From Mallotus nudiflorus (taxonomy: Eukaryota; Streptophyta; Magnoliopsida; Malpighiales; Euphorbiaceae): a DNA stretch of 64,000 bases. The stretch spans positions 15,013,001 to 15,077,000 of the forward strand of contig CANTUR010000283.1 in NCBI GenBank assembly GCA_947683625.1. The letters are read 5' to 3'. Both the position numbers and the translations under genes were made by a program. Shown piece by piece: positions 10,928-22,984 of the stretch. The notes under the pieces are model-generated. The model ran no database searches. It saw only the letters and a list, made by a program, of their open reading frames with translations, and was not told where the DNA came from. Numbering within the stretch: position 1 is the stretch's first letter; every line of letters starts with the position of its first letter.

Positions 10928-11560
10928 AGGTTTTACTCTATTGTTACTCTGTTTAGACAGCAACATAAATATTTAGTTTCCGTTTTGTTAACTGTTCATC
11001 ATTTAATTATTGTAGATTATTGATTATTAGCACTGCACATTTGTTTCATGTTTAAATGTTAATTTATTTCTAACAATAGTCTGGTAAGGATAATAGAACC
11101 ATGACCATAATGATGTCTTTGACAATTATCCATTTCTGTTACCTTTAATCTTTAACCCCAAGTAAGAAATGGCGAGTGCAAACCAATTGAAGTGACACTT
11201 TCCTCTTGATAAGCAGTGGAAAAGCATTCTTATGTCAGAGTAACATAATAAACTAATAATGTTTGTACGGATATAGGTTTTCTTTATTAGGGACTTGCAA
11301 TATAGATTATAGATTCATAATCTAAAAATGGTATTCAATAAAATAACCATATCATGAGGACTGATTACAAGAAGAAATAATAGATTTAGCAAACTCATGT
11401 TATCTCCGGCTGGGAAGTTCACTTCTAAAATTCGAAGGTTGTAGCTATTTTCATGCAGCTCAATGTAAGATTCAGCCTTATGACATTAGAGAAGATTGGT
11501 GGTGGAAAGTTCTACGAAAATCGAATTTCCTGCTTTGAATACAAGTTAACAGATAATGGC
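10928..11560. other. Intergenic region between convergent genes (3' UTR sequence)
   Basis: The first 200-300 bp probably hold the 3' UTR of the UPF0496 gene, with T-rich and AATAAA-like elements (for example AATAAACTAATAATG near 11246). The rest probably belongs to the 3' UTR of the LPAT gene on the other strand. No gene is seen. Confidence 0.5.
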
Positions 11561-12037
11561 CTTTGATCCGTCAAAGGATATAACTGAAGACATTGGAGGA
11601 GGACAAGAATCATGAAAAAATATGGCAATTCATGATGGCATAGCTCCACATCTTGTAACAAGTCATTAGCAAAAATCTTGAAAGCCAGAACTCAAGGTAA
11701 TAGATATTTCTAAATCTGAATACAGCAAGATGGGGAAAAGCTAATGATATCAGCTTAGCCTTACCAGCTGTGTATGTGAGTAAAATTTCTGGGTGCAACA
11801 GTCCAAATGTTCTTTAATTAGACATAGCCAATAAGTCTTACAACAATATCACAACCCCTTGAAAGATGAATATATGTCATGGAACACATGACCATTTGTA
11901 AGCGTTCATAAGCGGCCTTCTAAACTTCAAAAAGTACTGGCTGGTTTGGAAGAGCAGAAACATATATCTAGCAGCCAACAAAGCTGATATATGTGCTGTG
12001 AGGATTCACCAGGAAGCTTTTTTGTAAGTTCAAAAAC

Positions 12038-13940
12038 CTACTGAAATTTTAGAAAACTAAGAAGAGGCATTGGACGAACATTGAAATGGGTTGCAGATGT
12101 GAGATAACAGCATACTAAGGATACATAGACCTTATACCAAATTGATGAGCAAAAAGTGAGATACGTACATATGCTAACCAACAGCATTAAGGCCACAAAA
12201 TTTACAAAGCACTTCACTGTTGAGAGGTCCCCTTCTGTATCTTGATGTGGGAAATGGCCTTGGGAATAAAAATTGGAAAGTAATTGGTCCTTTAATTGGA
12301 ACCTATTGATTAACCAATTTGACACTTCCTCTTCAGATTTTGGGATTTCATCAAGCAGTATGCGCCTAACATGAATATGAACTTCGGAAGGGTTCACTCC
12401 AAAAACATTATCCAATAAAGACGGGCACCGAGGTTTGTAACCAATGGTCAAATCATAAACTGCAATAACAAGATGTAAATTGTGAAAAATGATGTGCAGT
12501 AACTAAAAGAAAAGGAAGTTTCAAGACACCTTAAGCATTATAATCTCAAAAACTCACTGATGACAGCCTATTCAATTAATACATAAGAAAGAAAAAAACA
12601 AGTAGCCACATACTTGCTTCAACTTTCCTTTTGGAGGAAATTGATGACCTCATGCCTAATATTTGTTTAAGTTTGGTTCCTGTATATGAGCTAAATGCAG
12701 ATTCTTTTCCTTTTTTTTTTCTTTTCTTTACTATACCACCAGTAAACTACACAAATGGGTGAAACACTCCCCTAGTCCCCTTACCATAAGGCCCCCAACA
12801 CCTACCCCATGATTCATGAGTTGCAATTATCATCCAAAGTCTTCTAGCTTTAAAAAATTGCCGGAACTAATCAAACCTTGTTGATTAATAACAGATTAAC
12901 ATGGATGTGTTACATTCCAAATGGCATACCATTTTTTTCCTCCTACATTTTGTGAAATTTTTCTCTAACCGTTGAACCATATAATACTCAATGTGCACCT
13001 TCATTAAAGGGCCAGTTTCAGATTTCAAAAAAACAAAATAGCAGTCATTAATGTTAATGACAGAATTAAGCATCAAAGCAAGCAAGACAAGAAGAAACCT
13101 GCATCCAAAGAGCCTCTCAGATCTTCCAAGCAGGCATAGAAGCCTTTTGTTTTTGGGAGCAGCACATTGTTCAGGACTGGTAAGCTATTTTCAGATGCAT
13201 ATTTTTTACTCCGCTCACACTTCTGTTCACTTAAGAAGGATACAAGAGTGGAAAATTATGGAAATGAAGATTTTCACATTCAAGCAACATAAAAAATGAT
13301 TGAAAAGATACTTATTACAGAATGATGTATGTTGATTCGTTAAGAAAAAGGCAAGGTGAGTAAATTACGTGAAATCGGTTCCTTCAGGAAAGAGAGCAAG
13401 CCAAAGGGGATCTTGTGGATCCTTAAAAGTTGAAAGCATTTGGTGCATATTTGATTCATCAACCTCCCACCTCCTCTCCACTGAGATGAACTCCAAAATG
13501 TGGAAACCCCAACCAAATACAGGTAATTTCATCAAACTGCTCTTAAGAACATACTTTATGCACCCCAAACATCCCTTTCGCCATGAAAGATCCCACAAAT
13601 ACATCCAGTCAACCTCTGTTCTGTGGTTCGCAATAAGCAAAGCCCGCTCCTTTGCAGGCACAGTTTCACCATAAAAAATGACTTTGGTTTTGTTAATCTT
13701 TTCAAAAAGAGAAGGCCACAAAGCTAGCCAGGCACCATAGAAAAAGGATGTAGCTCTCCTGCTATAATGTATACTGAAAAATCGAACTATAACAGCACTC
13801 ATGAAGCCAAAATAAACAAGCATCATAAATGCTGATATAAGTAACATTAACAAACATATGATACCTCTTATAATCCTTAGTGGAGTCAAAGCACGACCCC
13901 CTGATCCATCCTGAGGATGAACAGCCCCTCGAATTTCCAT
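12038..13940 (-). CDS. LPAT5: 1-acyl-sn-glycerol-3-phosphate acyltransferase, LPAT4/5 type
   Basis: The enzyme adds the second acyl chain to lysophosphatidic acid to give phosphatidic acid, most likely in the ER membrane. Coding exons on the minus strand are 13940-13369, 13229-13099 and 12459-12038. They join in phase to 1125 nt, or 374 aa, the usual LPAT4/5 length. The acyltransferase motif NHRTEVD lies at about residues 105-111 and FPEGTDFT at about 184-191, with the conserved SLMKLPVFGWGFH between them. There are hydrophobic segments at about 25-52 and near the C-terminus (about 315-340). The start chosen is the Met of MEIRG, which matches the family start. The longer upstream frame begins at a probable splice acceptor (13998) and is leader. 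The assignment to LPAT5 rather than LPAT4 rests on overall look and is less certain. Confidence 0.92.
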
Positions 13941-15240
13941 ATGCCAATCAACTAGTATAACCTCCCAATTGTCGTATCTTAATACTCTAAATCTCACCTA
14001 ACAAGATAACTAATCTCCCACAGACATAACTTGCCAAAGCTCATTGTTACAACATGGATGCTACACAATGAAATATAACCTTAGCTTTTTATGTCTGAAC
14101 TCCAAAACATGAAAAAATACCTGCAGTAATTCACAGAAATATAAGAAAAAGGCCTGATGGGGAGAATTATTACCAATTAACGTGGCAAAGCACATTAACA
14201 TAAAGAAGCTATCCATAGAAAAGCGCATAACACTGCCGAAGAATTTAAGAACACTCATAATGTCAACTCCCACAGAATCCAAGCATCATGCTAGAAAAAT
14301 CATACTTTCAAGTTAACAATTCCATGAAGTGGCTAATTCAGTAGCATAGAACCAAAAAAAAGAGCAAGCAACAAGCATAACTTTAATGCCCTTGAAAGCA
14401 AAAAAACACTGTACACAAAATTCTTTTCTTTTTTTTGACACTGGGGAGGGGAGCTAATTGCACAAAATTCTTTTCTGCAATAAGCCCATTTCAAAAATTA
14501 ATATGTACTCTTTAAACTGCTGAAAATTAAACCATAGTGACAAGCCAAGATTACTTCGAACAAACTGTAGAAGAACACTACACATTAAGCATTCACTGTC
14601 AATCTAATTTAGAAAGTAGCTTGTAGAAATGAGCTAACAAAGACCACTATCACTAACAACAATTGAACAAAACTACAAACTACATGAACAAACATATAAT
14701 GCACCCAATAGCCCAAATCTAGCAACCTATAGAAATCAATAAAATAAAGCATACTATACATGGATCTGAACTACATTTCCAGTATACAAAAGTTTCAAGG
14801 GTATAAATTTAATAAACCAAATAACCAAAAAAAGAGACCATGTTCGTTTACTAAAGAAATCAAAGTGTAACCATCAAAACCTTAGCTTGATGATACCTTG
14901 TATCTCTAAATAAACCAAAGTAAGCGTCTTTTACTCGAATTGAATGATCAGGAAAATTCTGGAATGCAGAGCGCCTGATAAGCACTCCTATTTTCAAAAT
15001 ATTTTATCGGGAAACAAACAAACGTATAGATTGCTTGTTGTTATAAACAAAAGTTCAGAAAGTTTGTACCTTTTAGAGACGAATTCAACGACACAGACAG
15101 ACGGCGCCGGAGAAGTTCTCCGGTGACGTTTTTTATGTGTAGGAAAATAGTGCAGAAGTAGCCGTACAGTGTGTTCAAGAAGAAGTTGATGAGGTTTTTG
15201 AAGACTAAGGCCAGGGTGGTGACGGTGGAAATATGAGGCT
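13941..15240 (-). other. 5' leader of the LPAT gene with a long leader intron
   Basis: On the minus strand a donor TAAAAG/GTACAAA at 15070/15069 and an acceptor CTTGTTAG/GTGAG at 13998/13997 are the best pair, giving a leader intron of about 1.07 kb. The non-AT-rich stretch at 15070-15235 (CGGCGCCGG and neighbouring bases) is probably the first exon. A second acceptor near 14125 (TACTGCAG) could make an alternative leader exon. These calls use splice signals only. Confidence 0.5.
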
Positions 15241-15414
15241 CAGTTGGTGCTTTTATTTATGTTTTCTGCCACTAGACTTTTTTTTTTTTTTTTATTATTA
15301 ACTTTTGAAAATTATTGGAAAAATAATAGACTATGCTCCCTACGCATGCCACATGTCACGGATAATAATGAAATTATTAAAGCAAATATTGAATTTTTTA
15401 ATTCTTCTAACTCT

Positions 15415-15550
15415 CCAATATCATACTACTATGAATTCAATTCATATTTCAACATATTTCAATTCAATTCTTGTAATTCCCCTATATCATGCTACTATGA
15501 ATTCAATTCATATTTCAACATATTTCAATTCACAAGACATTTCAACATTT
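15415..15550. repeat. 66 bp tandem duplication
   Basis: The block TCATACTACTATGAATTCAA at 15421 recurs as TCATGCTACTATGAATTCAA at 15487 and agreement continues for about 50 bp. A third, decayed partial unit (ATTTCAACATTTTTCAATTC) follows. The EcoRI-like palindrome GAATTC is kept in both units. Confidence 0.9.
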
Positions 15551-15599
15551 TTCAATTCATATATTAATCAAATCATCTATATATTAATTTTTTAAATAA

Positions 15600-16465
15600 T
15601 GAGGAAGCAGATATTTGCATTTGCCAAATAATAAGGTTTTTCTTAATTTCCAAGGTATCAAAAATAATAATTTATATTTTTAAGGTAAAATCTTGTTTAA
15701 TCTTAAAAAAAAATTATGTGTAATTCCATAAAAGATGAGGATAAACATCAAAGTCATTTTATTTAAATGCTATTTAGCAGCCAATACATTCCAACCATGT
15801 TATTTTTTTCCAAGAATTGGATTGATTTTGTTAAAAAAAAAAAAAAAAAAGAATTAGATTGATTGTGGTATGAAAGTAGTGGTGATTATTTGGTTTGACT
15901 AATAGATACATATTATATACCAAATGATGGTGATTGCTACAGTTAATTTGTAGTTGTAATAATGGTGGTAAATGAAAATCATAAAAGATAACCATGATAG
16001 TTACATTTGTCCTATTAAATTAGTTAGTTTTGGTTCATTATTACTTGGACAACTATGTATATCTGCCAACCTAACCTTAGGCATCACTAAAATTGATAAA
16101 TGTTTATTGTCCTATCAATTAGCAATCACCCACTCTTTTGAAGCTTCAATGCCACTCATGCAACAATGCTTCAATTGCCTAGTATCATAGTTGGGATGTC
16201 TGATAATTACCATTTTTTGTTTAAAATTAAAATTTTGCAATATTTGTTGGTTTTAAGTTAGTTCAATAATATGATAACTCTAATTTAATTTTTCAATTAA
16301 GTTAAAAATAACCAGTACATCTTAAATTTTTAAATATTTATTTATCGGTTTTTTTAAACATTTTTAAACTTTCAAAAGTAAAATCAAATCATCAGTTAAG
16401 AAGAAACACTTTTATTTGAAAAAAAAAATATTACTTGTTATATATATAAAGTTCTAAAAAAAATA
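15600..16465. other. Intergenic DNA, no gene seen
   Basis: AT-rich with A-runs near 15833-15850. A 72-codon frame at 15972-16190 has no recognisable similarity. Its codon use is not distinct, so it is not called. Confidence 0.55.
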
Positions 16466-16746
16466 CTCTCTCTATTCCTTTTTATCTGTCGCTTTTGAGA
16501 AGATATGAAATTTCATTTAATTGTCACCTTTATATAATCAATAAAATGATAATTATTTTTTACCAATTTTGCCCTTATCCTTATCAATCCAAAGTAACTA
16601 ATACTCAATATTAAAGTTTTAATCTTTCAAAAACTAAAGGTATTTTAGTCTCTTAACTTATTTTTCTTCTAAATTTAAGACTAATTAATTGTTTCTTAAT
16701 TCAAGTGAAACTCCCTAAAACAACAGATAAAAAGGAATTGAGAAAG
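16466..16746. mobile_element. Stowaway-type MITE (Tc1/mariner), 281 bp
   Basis: The element begins CTCTCTCTATTCCTTTTTAT and ends with the inverted form ATAAAAAGGAATTGAGAAAG, and TA sits on each side (16464-16465 and 16747-16748). A TA duplication and a TIR of the form CTCCCTCCGTTCC-TTTT are the definition of plant Stowaway elements. The interior contains no ORF. It would have been moved by a mariner-like transposase encoded elsewhere. Confidence 0.88.
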
Positions 16747-17273
16747 TATTTGTTTCTAAATTTCCTTTAATTTATGATATGTCTTAATGTTTTTATGATC
16801 CAAATTGAATTTTTTTATCGAAATTAAACAAATGGAATTTTTATTGTAAATTTGAGAAAAAAATTTTATTAATAATTTACCGCTTTGTAGCTAATTGTAT
16901 TATTCCTTATATGCATATTTTTATTTTAATATTTAATTTTAATATACATTCAGATATGAATATAAAATGAACTAAATATTTTGGTTTATTAATCATCTAT
17001 TTGTTTATTAAGTTAAGATTTCAACCAAAACACTTAGAATTTGTGGAATATATCTTCTATGAAAAAATATAATACAAGTTAATCACAATTTTTTTTCTAT
17101 AGTTTTTTACTTGATAATTTATTATCCACCATATATTTAAAATATTAGCATTTTCAGATAAGAATACTTGTGTTTTTTAAGGTGAGATAAATTATATGTC
17201 AATATATATATAAGAAACAAGTTGTTGGGACTCTATTAAATTTCATTTCAATATCTTCTGTTCTTTTACATAG
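16747..17273. other. Intergenic DNA, no gene seen
   Basis: AT-rich, low-complexity sequence without ORFs or transposon ends that I can recognise. Confidence 0.55.
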
Positions 17274-18040
17274 TTTTTTTTTTTTTTTTTGAAATTTGCA
17301 AATTCATTGCATAAGAAACCACGAAAGCAAGAGCAACATGAGATTTGAAATCTCAAATAGGACCACAATAAAGCTATATACTAACGTAGCTCTTCAAGGC
17401 TTTGAGGTTGTTCTAGCAACAACCACTTATGAGTCATTTTGAGAAACTCAGCTCTCTAATGGAATTACTATAGTGAGTTTCAAAATTAACTACGACAAAC
17501 TATAAGAGACTAAAAACAATTAACTTATAAATATATAGACTATAGAAAGCAAATGGAGAGCTAACAAAAAGGTAGTCTGCAAAACCTAAGCCATTTCGAG
17601 TTTAACTAATGGAGATATTCTCTCAAGCTCCTGATCAAAGGAAAACTGAATACTAATCCAGAGTCTTCGCAGCTTCAATAGGGAACTCTTACCTCTATAG
17701 TAACACTGCTCTTTGGCTCCTTCTTTGTGAGTGCTTCTTTGGTTCCATCATATGACCATCAGGTCCTTCTCTTCATCACAACATAAATCTATTAAGATTC
17801 CATCATATCTAGTACACAATGAATTTGACGAAGAGGTTCCTCTCTAAAACACCAAAAATCAACATAAAAAACCTTAAAATGGGATACAACCCACACTAAA
17901 ATTGAGATCATAGCTCAGACTAACTTTATTTATAATGTAGATAACAAAGCAAAATAAAAAATTAGGTATTTGGGTGGTTTTTGGCCAAATTAGAAGGAAA
18001 CACTGAATGAGACAGATGAACAGTAAAAGTTATAGAGAAA
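17274..18040 (-). mobile_element. A-tailed retroposon (family copy 1, diverged)
   Basis: A 17-base T-run is followed by GAAATTTGCAAATTCATTGC, a decayed form of the family's tail motif ATGAAATTTCAT. Near the other end lies GGTTTTTGGCCAAA, which other copies carry as TTTTTGGCCAAAAATCACT. The body of about 750 bp has no ORF. I found no target duplication. It lies in the same orientation as the other copies. Confidence 0.5.
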
Positions 18041-18050
18041 GAGATATTTT

Positions 18051-18720
18051 TATTTACAATCGTTAATCATTTGAATTTTACCTTGTAATATATTAAATCA
18101 GGTGGAGTCTATCTAACTCTAATCCACCCAACACTTTTACAAAACTCAACCAATGAAAAATTATAGGCATCCTTACTTTCATGACATCACACAAGCCCCC
18201 TAGTAAACACTATTTGAAAAAAAAGAAGTAATTTACGTAGTTGAATTATTTTATGAAAATTTAATGTAATTACAAAATTTTAATTTGATTTAGTTAGTCT
18301 AAGAGTATATTTGCTAAACCAACTTAATTATACATAAAAAAATCAGTTAAAACATCAATTACATTTTTTTTTTCTATATTTTTAACAAAAACCCAAATTA
18401 TTTTTTTGGCAAAATATAAACTTTGAAAGTTAATTTAAATTAATTATGCTTTTTAACTGTTTATATCTCATCTTAAATATATTTCTATTTTATAAAATTT
18501 AAAACATTATATAAAAGAAAATTTCATTTTTAAATTTTTACTATTTTAGCAATACGTTTATTTTACAATCAATAAATTATTTAATTTTGTTTTAGTTAAC
18601 TACTATTATTCGTTAAGTAATTTTCTGTGTTTAATCAACACTAACAGAACTTGCTTTTTGGTTTTTACCAAACACAGTGCCACGTTGTCATAAGTCATTT
18701 AATTAATGAACTTAAAAAAA
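18051..18720. other. Intergenic DNA, no gene seen
   Basis: AT-rich sequence between two retroposons. No open frame above 60 codons and no terminal repeats were seen. Confidence 0.55.
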
Positions 18721-19754
18721 TCTATTTTTTTGGGATGAAATTTCTTTTTTTTTTTTTTTTGAACAATTGAAATTTCATTGATCAAAGTAAGAGAACAGAG
18801 TCTCAGGTACAAAAAGCTTAAGACATGGATTACAAACCCATGAAGGAGAAAATCACCAAATTACTTCTATGTATGTATGTACAAGTAGAAGTAGAATTTA
18901 TGACTAGCTCATAGCAGAAAAACAAAATATCAAAGGACTAGAAGGGAGATTTACTTCCCCAACAGCCAGATATATGAATCTGTTGTAGGATCTTCAAGAT
19001 TGCTAGTCAAGGACAAATGGATCTTGCCAAGTTCTTGAGATTTAATTTTCTGACCTTGCTTGGAGAGATTTTAGCACCATGTGTAGTAGAAGGCAACATC
19101 CTTAAGAGTGATTCCATTGTTAATAACATAAATGCCATAATAACGGTCACATAAAATATATCTATAAAGCTACAATATTGTTCAACAAGATTTGAGATAT
19201 AAACTCAAATTCACTATAATAATATTATATAGACCAAAAAGTAAAGAGATCTAGTGAATTTTGGCCAAAAAATGGCCAAAGATACCTAAATCTAACAAAG
19301 AACAGTATAAGAAAACAGGAGCAGTAGATGGATGAAGAAGAAGATTGAGGAGAGAGAAATCCTTTTCTTTTGTGTATGTTGGATGATATTTCATTTTGTT
19401 ACTAAATAATATACAAGATAGTACCATTAGTACATTAAAAAATACTTTTTTTTTTCCATAGACAGTACAACTATAATCTTCACCTTAGCAACATTTTAAT
19501 CTACCATTTGACTGCTCCCATGAAAATATTAAAGCACCAAAAAAAAAAAATTCCACACCAAAATGCAAACATAAAACTATGAAAATATCATAAAGATTTA
19601 AGATTCACAATCAAATCCGCCATAAATATATATTACATGCCAAAAAACAAAAAGATTTGGAGATTTATGGCCAAAAATACCTAAAAAAATACTAAGGTGA
19701 GAAGCAAAAACAATAACAACAACATGGAGAAGAAGAAGAAGAAGGTTAGGTTTG
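18721..19754 (-). mobile_element. A-tailed retroposon (family copy 3), interrupted by copy 2
   Basis: The copy starts with a short T-run and GGGATGAAATTTC (to 18744), is broken by the copy at 18745-19380, and resumes at 19381 with GGATGATATTTCATTTTG. From there it follows copies 5 and 6 segment by segment: TACAAGATAGTACCATTAG, the T-run with CCATAGA, AAAGCACC, ATGGCCAAAAATACCTAAA, and a GAAGAAGAAG-rich end. The large LTR at 19755 then cuts its far (5') end. It is therefore older than both insertions. Confidence 0.7.
18745..19380 (-). mobile_element. A-tailed retroposon (family copy 2), 636 bp, nested
   Basis: It begins with a T-run (minus-strand poly(A)) and ATTGAAATTTCATTG. It contains CAAGATTTGAGATATAAACTCAAATTC, ATCTAGTGAATTTTGGCC and a GGATGAAGAAGAAG end, matching copies 5-7. 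It is flanked by GGATGAAATTTC (18733-18744) and GGATGATATTTC (19381-19392), an 11/12 target duplication made inside the tail motif of copy 3. Confidence 0.75.
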
Positions 19755-22700
19755 TGTAATATCCCGTGTTTTTAAAATATTTTTATATTGTACCGGGATA
19801 TGCAGTGTTAATAATTTCTGTATATTATATGATATTTTTATGAGTTGATATGTATTTAAAACCTATTTTAATTATTGTGTATTATTTTCAGTGTTTTACG
19901 TAAAATTTTCCCGGGACTTGTATTTTCGGGGAAATTTTCACGTAAACAATGTAATATTAATTATTTTAAATATATTTTCGGACTTGCATGAACTCATGCG
20001 TATTTTTAAATTATTAAATAAAGCCTATGTGTGTGTATATTTATTTAATTAGGGTTTAGTATTTCCCTAATATTTTATTAATTATTTACTAGTTTTATTG
20101 TTATTTAATTATTTTTATTTAGTATAAATTATTAAAATATTAAATTTTATGTGTGTAATTTAATATTATTTTATTATATAGTGTAAAGTATATATATATA
20201 CATATATACATCAAAATTACAAAAGTTTGGAAAATTACAAAACTGCCCCTGAGTCTTCTTCTTCCTCCCGACCCTTCCCTTCACCGTCCGGTCACTGCTA
20301 TCGCCGTTTCTTCACCGTGGGTGTGCCGTCCGATGTGCCACTGCCTTCCCCAACCATTTCCGCCGCCTGAGGTAGCCGTTTCCGGCGCCTGGAAGTCGAT
20401 TTTGGCCGGAGAAGCCGAAAATCGATCAACCGTCGATCACGTCGATTTTGGCCACCATTTTTGACACTGCCGATCTCTTTCTTCTCCTTGAGCTCCGGTG
20501 AGTGTGATTCTAGCTTTGGTTTGAGCTAAAATGATCTAGAATTGCTTAGGTTTCGAATTTTCAATTTCGGTCACATTAGGGTTTTTGATTTTTTTGAGCT
20601 TCGAATTGGATGATTCATGGAAAATTCCTTCACAAATGTTGTTCCTAGTAGCTCAATCTACATGTATGAATTTTTGTAGAATTTTTGGAGATTTTTTGGA
20701 TTTTTGGGTATTTTTGAATATTTTAATATTATTTTCTAATTTTCGGAAATTAATTATTTAAATTATGAAATTTGAGTTTATGGTTGAATTAGGTGTTGAA
20801 ATGAATTATAGGAATTTATTTGGAATTTTTATGAATTTCTAAGTATTTATTTTGAATTATTGAAGTTTATGTGATTTTGAGAAATTAGGGTTAATTGTGT
20901 TTTTATTTGAATTTAATTGGGTAATTGAGTTTAATTATTAATATTATTGATAAATATGTTGAGAAAATTAATTTTGGATAATTGTATAATTTTTGGTGAA
21001 TTTTTGAAGTAATTATAGTATATTTATATATATAGGGGTATTTTGGTAATTTTACCCTAAATTGGCTAAAAATGTAATTTAATTGGTTTTAATAGTTATT
21101 TAAGGTATAAAAATGATTTCTATAAATTATTTAGTATTTTTAACTAATTAAAACTATTTTTCGTGAATTATTTTCAATTATATATATAATATACGGTTTT
21201 TCTAATAAAATGAGTTTTTATCGATTTTTACTGTGTTTTAAGGTTAATTATGTAATTTTTACCTATGAGATGTATTTCTAGGTTTTAAGGATATTTTTGG
21301 TATATCTGGAATTTATTCTGTGTTGTGGACCCCGGTCGGTAGATTGTAGTCTGGAGTCCGACCGAGGGGTTGTGGATTGTGTTGAGCTTATTTTTCGAAG
21401 TGTATTTCCTTGCAGGGTCGGCTCTACTCTTTTGAGTAGAGAGATGTCCGTTTTACAGGGAAGGTTCTACCGGATTTTTGGTAGAATTCTCGTAAAACGT
21501 GATATTCAGTCGAACCCTAATTCTGTTTCCGTATTTTAATACTCTAGATTGAATTATAGGATTTCTGTTAGGGTTTATTCTGATGTCTATTATTTATTGC
21601 TTGTTTAGTTGCGCCGAGACCGAGGGCTAGTGGACCAGGCCCGTCGGACCTGTCTCGTGGAGCGCATTAGGTGAGTTACTATACTATATATATATGCTTA
21701 GGATGCATGATTTAGAAATGCATGTTTTATGTTGATTAAATATGCATAAATAATTTGATTATTTCTTAAGTTTATATTAAGTATATTCTTGGTTTATTTT
21801 TGGTATATAATAAATTATATACATGTTTTGTTAATAAAATATATTTAAAATGTTTTTACATATATTTTTAGTTTAATTTATAATTTGATTGGATTTATTT
21901 GACGTATATATACTCGAAATATATCTGGTTTACTTTTGGTATATTTCTAGTATATATATGGTTTATATTGTTATTTTATTTAAATTCATGCATCATTTAT
22001 TTGTGAATGAATGTTTTATATTTATTAATGAAGGATATCAATAGAACGTGCTACCTAGTGGGCAGCACTAGGACCGAGTACGTACCGGTACGCCTATAGT
22101 ATTTAGGCTATAATACTAACTAACTGTGGATATTGATTTGATGTGATTATTGATATGTGTGAGATGTGGTTTGGGTGTGATTGTTGGAGCTCAGTTGACC
22201 AAGTGTCTCGGGGTCAATCACACTAGCAGTTAGACTGCTGGAGCTCGGTTGACTTAGTGTCTCGGGGCCAGTCTACTGTCCAAATGGATTAAGTGGATAT
22301 ATTTGGAATAAGTGAGCCTGTATGGCTAGAGTGTTGTTTAACACTATTTTCTGAGGTTGCGATATTCTAGGGTTCTATGTGATCCTTCATAAAAGATGAT
22401 TTTCAATAAAATATATATTAAAATGATTTTATTGCATCTGTGTGTATTTGCCTGTATATATATTAGATATATATATACTGTTGATTGTATGCATTATCAT
22501 TTAGTGTGTGTATATATATATTATAGTAATTCACTCAGTGAGGTCTGACTCCCCTCCGTTGACTATTTTTTAGGAGAGTCAACATCTTCAGACCTCAGTA
22601 GCAGGTCGATACGCCGGATTTCTTCCGCCCCGGCTTCTTTGTGTAAACTATTTACTTGAGTCTTATTTATTTTATCTAGACACTGCAGTAGTTGTGAATT

Positions 22701-22979
22701 AAAATGTGGGATTTCATGTATTTTATTTAAAGAGATGTATTATATTGAAACTGGATTTGTATTAAAGAGATTATGTATCTATGAGATGAGATTTTGATTT
22801 AAATCTAGTTGATGTGAATAATATTATGATATTATGATTTTTATTTCCGCTGCATATATTTATTGTATGATTATTGTTATTGCATGATTTATTTTATTTT
22901 TAGGCTTGCTACGGGTTCTGGATTCGAAAGAATTCCCATTCCCTAGCGCCGGTCATGGCCCCTATTTTGGGTCGTGACA
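19755..22979. mobile_element. Solo LTR of a large LTR retrotransposon, 3.2 kb
   Basis: The element starts TGTAATATCCCG and ends GGGTCGTGACA, the TG..CA ends of LTRs. It is flanked on both sides by the exact 5 bp duplication GTTTG (19750-19754 and 22980-22984). No gag or pol frame is present. Only a short frame at 21297-21539 is open. No internal direct repeats of the ends are visible, so it is best read as a solo LTR left by recombination of a Gypsy-type element with very long LTRs (as in the Tat/Ogre or Athila groups). A non-coding LARD-like element is the alternative. It contains a 55 bp tandem pair (22184-22285) and a CTCTACTC hairpin (21422-21441). A second, inverted copy lies at 62295-64000. 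Confidence 0.8.
22184..22285. repeat. 55 bp tandem pair inside the large LTR
   Basis: GGAGCTCAGTTGACCAAGTG, TCTCGGGGTCAAT is followed 55 bp later by GGAGCTCGGTTGACTTAGTG, TCTCGGGGCCAGT. The inverted copy at about 62970-63070 keeps both units, so the duplication predates the spread of the family. Confidence 0.8.
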
Positions 22980-22984
22980 GTTTG

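Noticed and set aside
14061..14282. 73-codon minus-strand frame in the LPAT leader
   Set aside because: It sits in the probable leader intron. It is hydrophobic by chance and not spliced in phase with the LPAT exons.
15972..16190. 72-codon open frame
   Set aside because: No similarity that I recognise, no splice or promoter context, and it lies among transposons.
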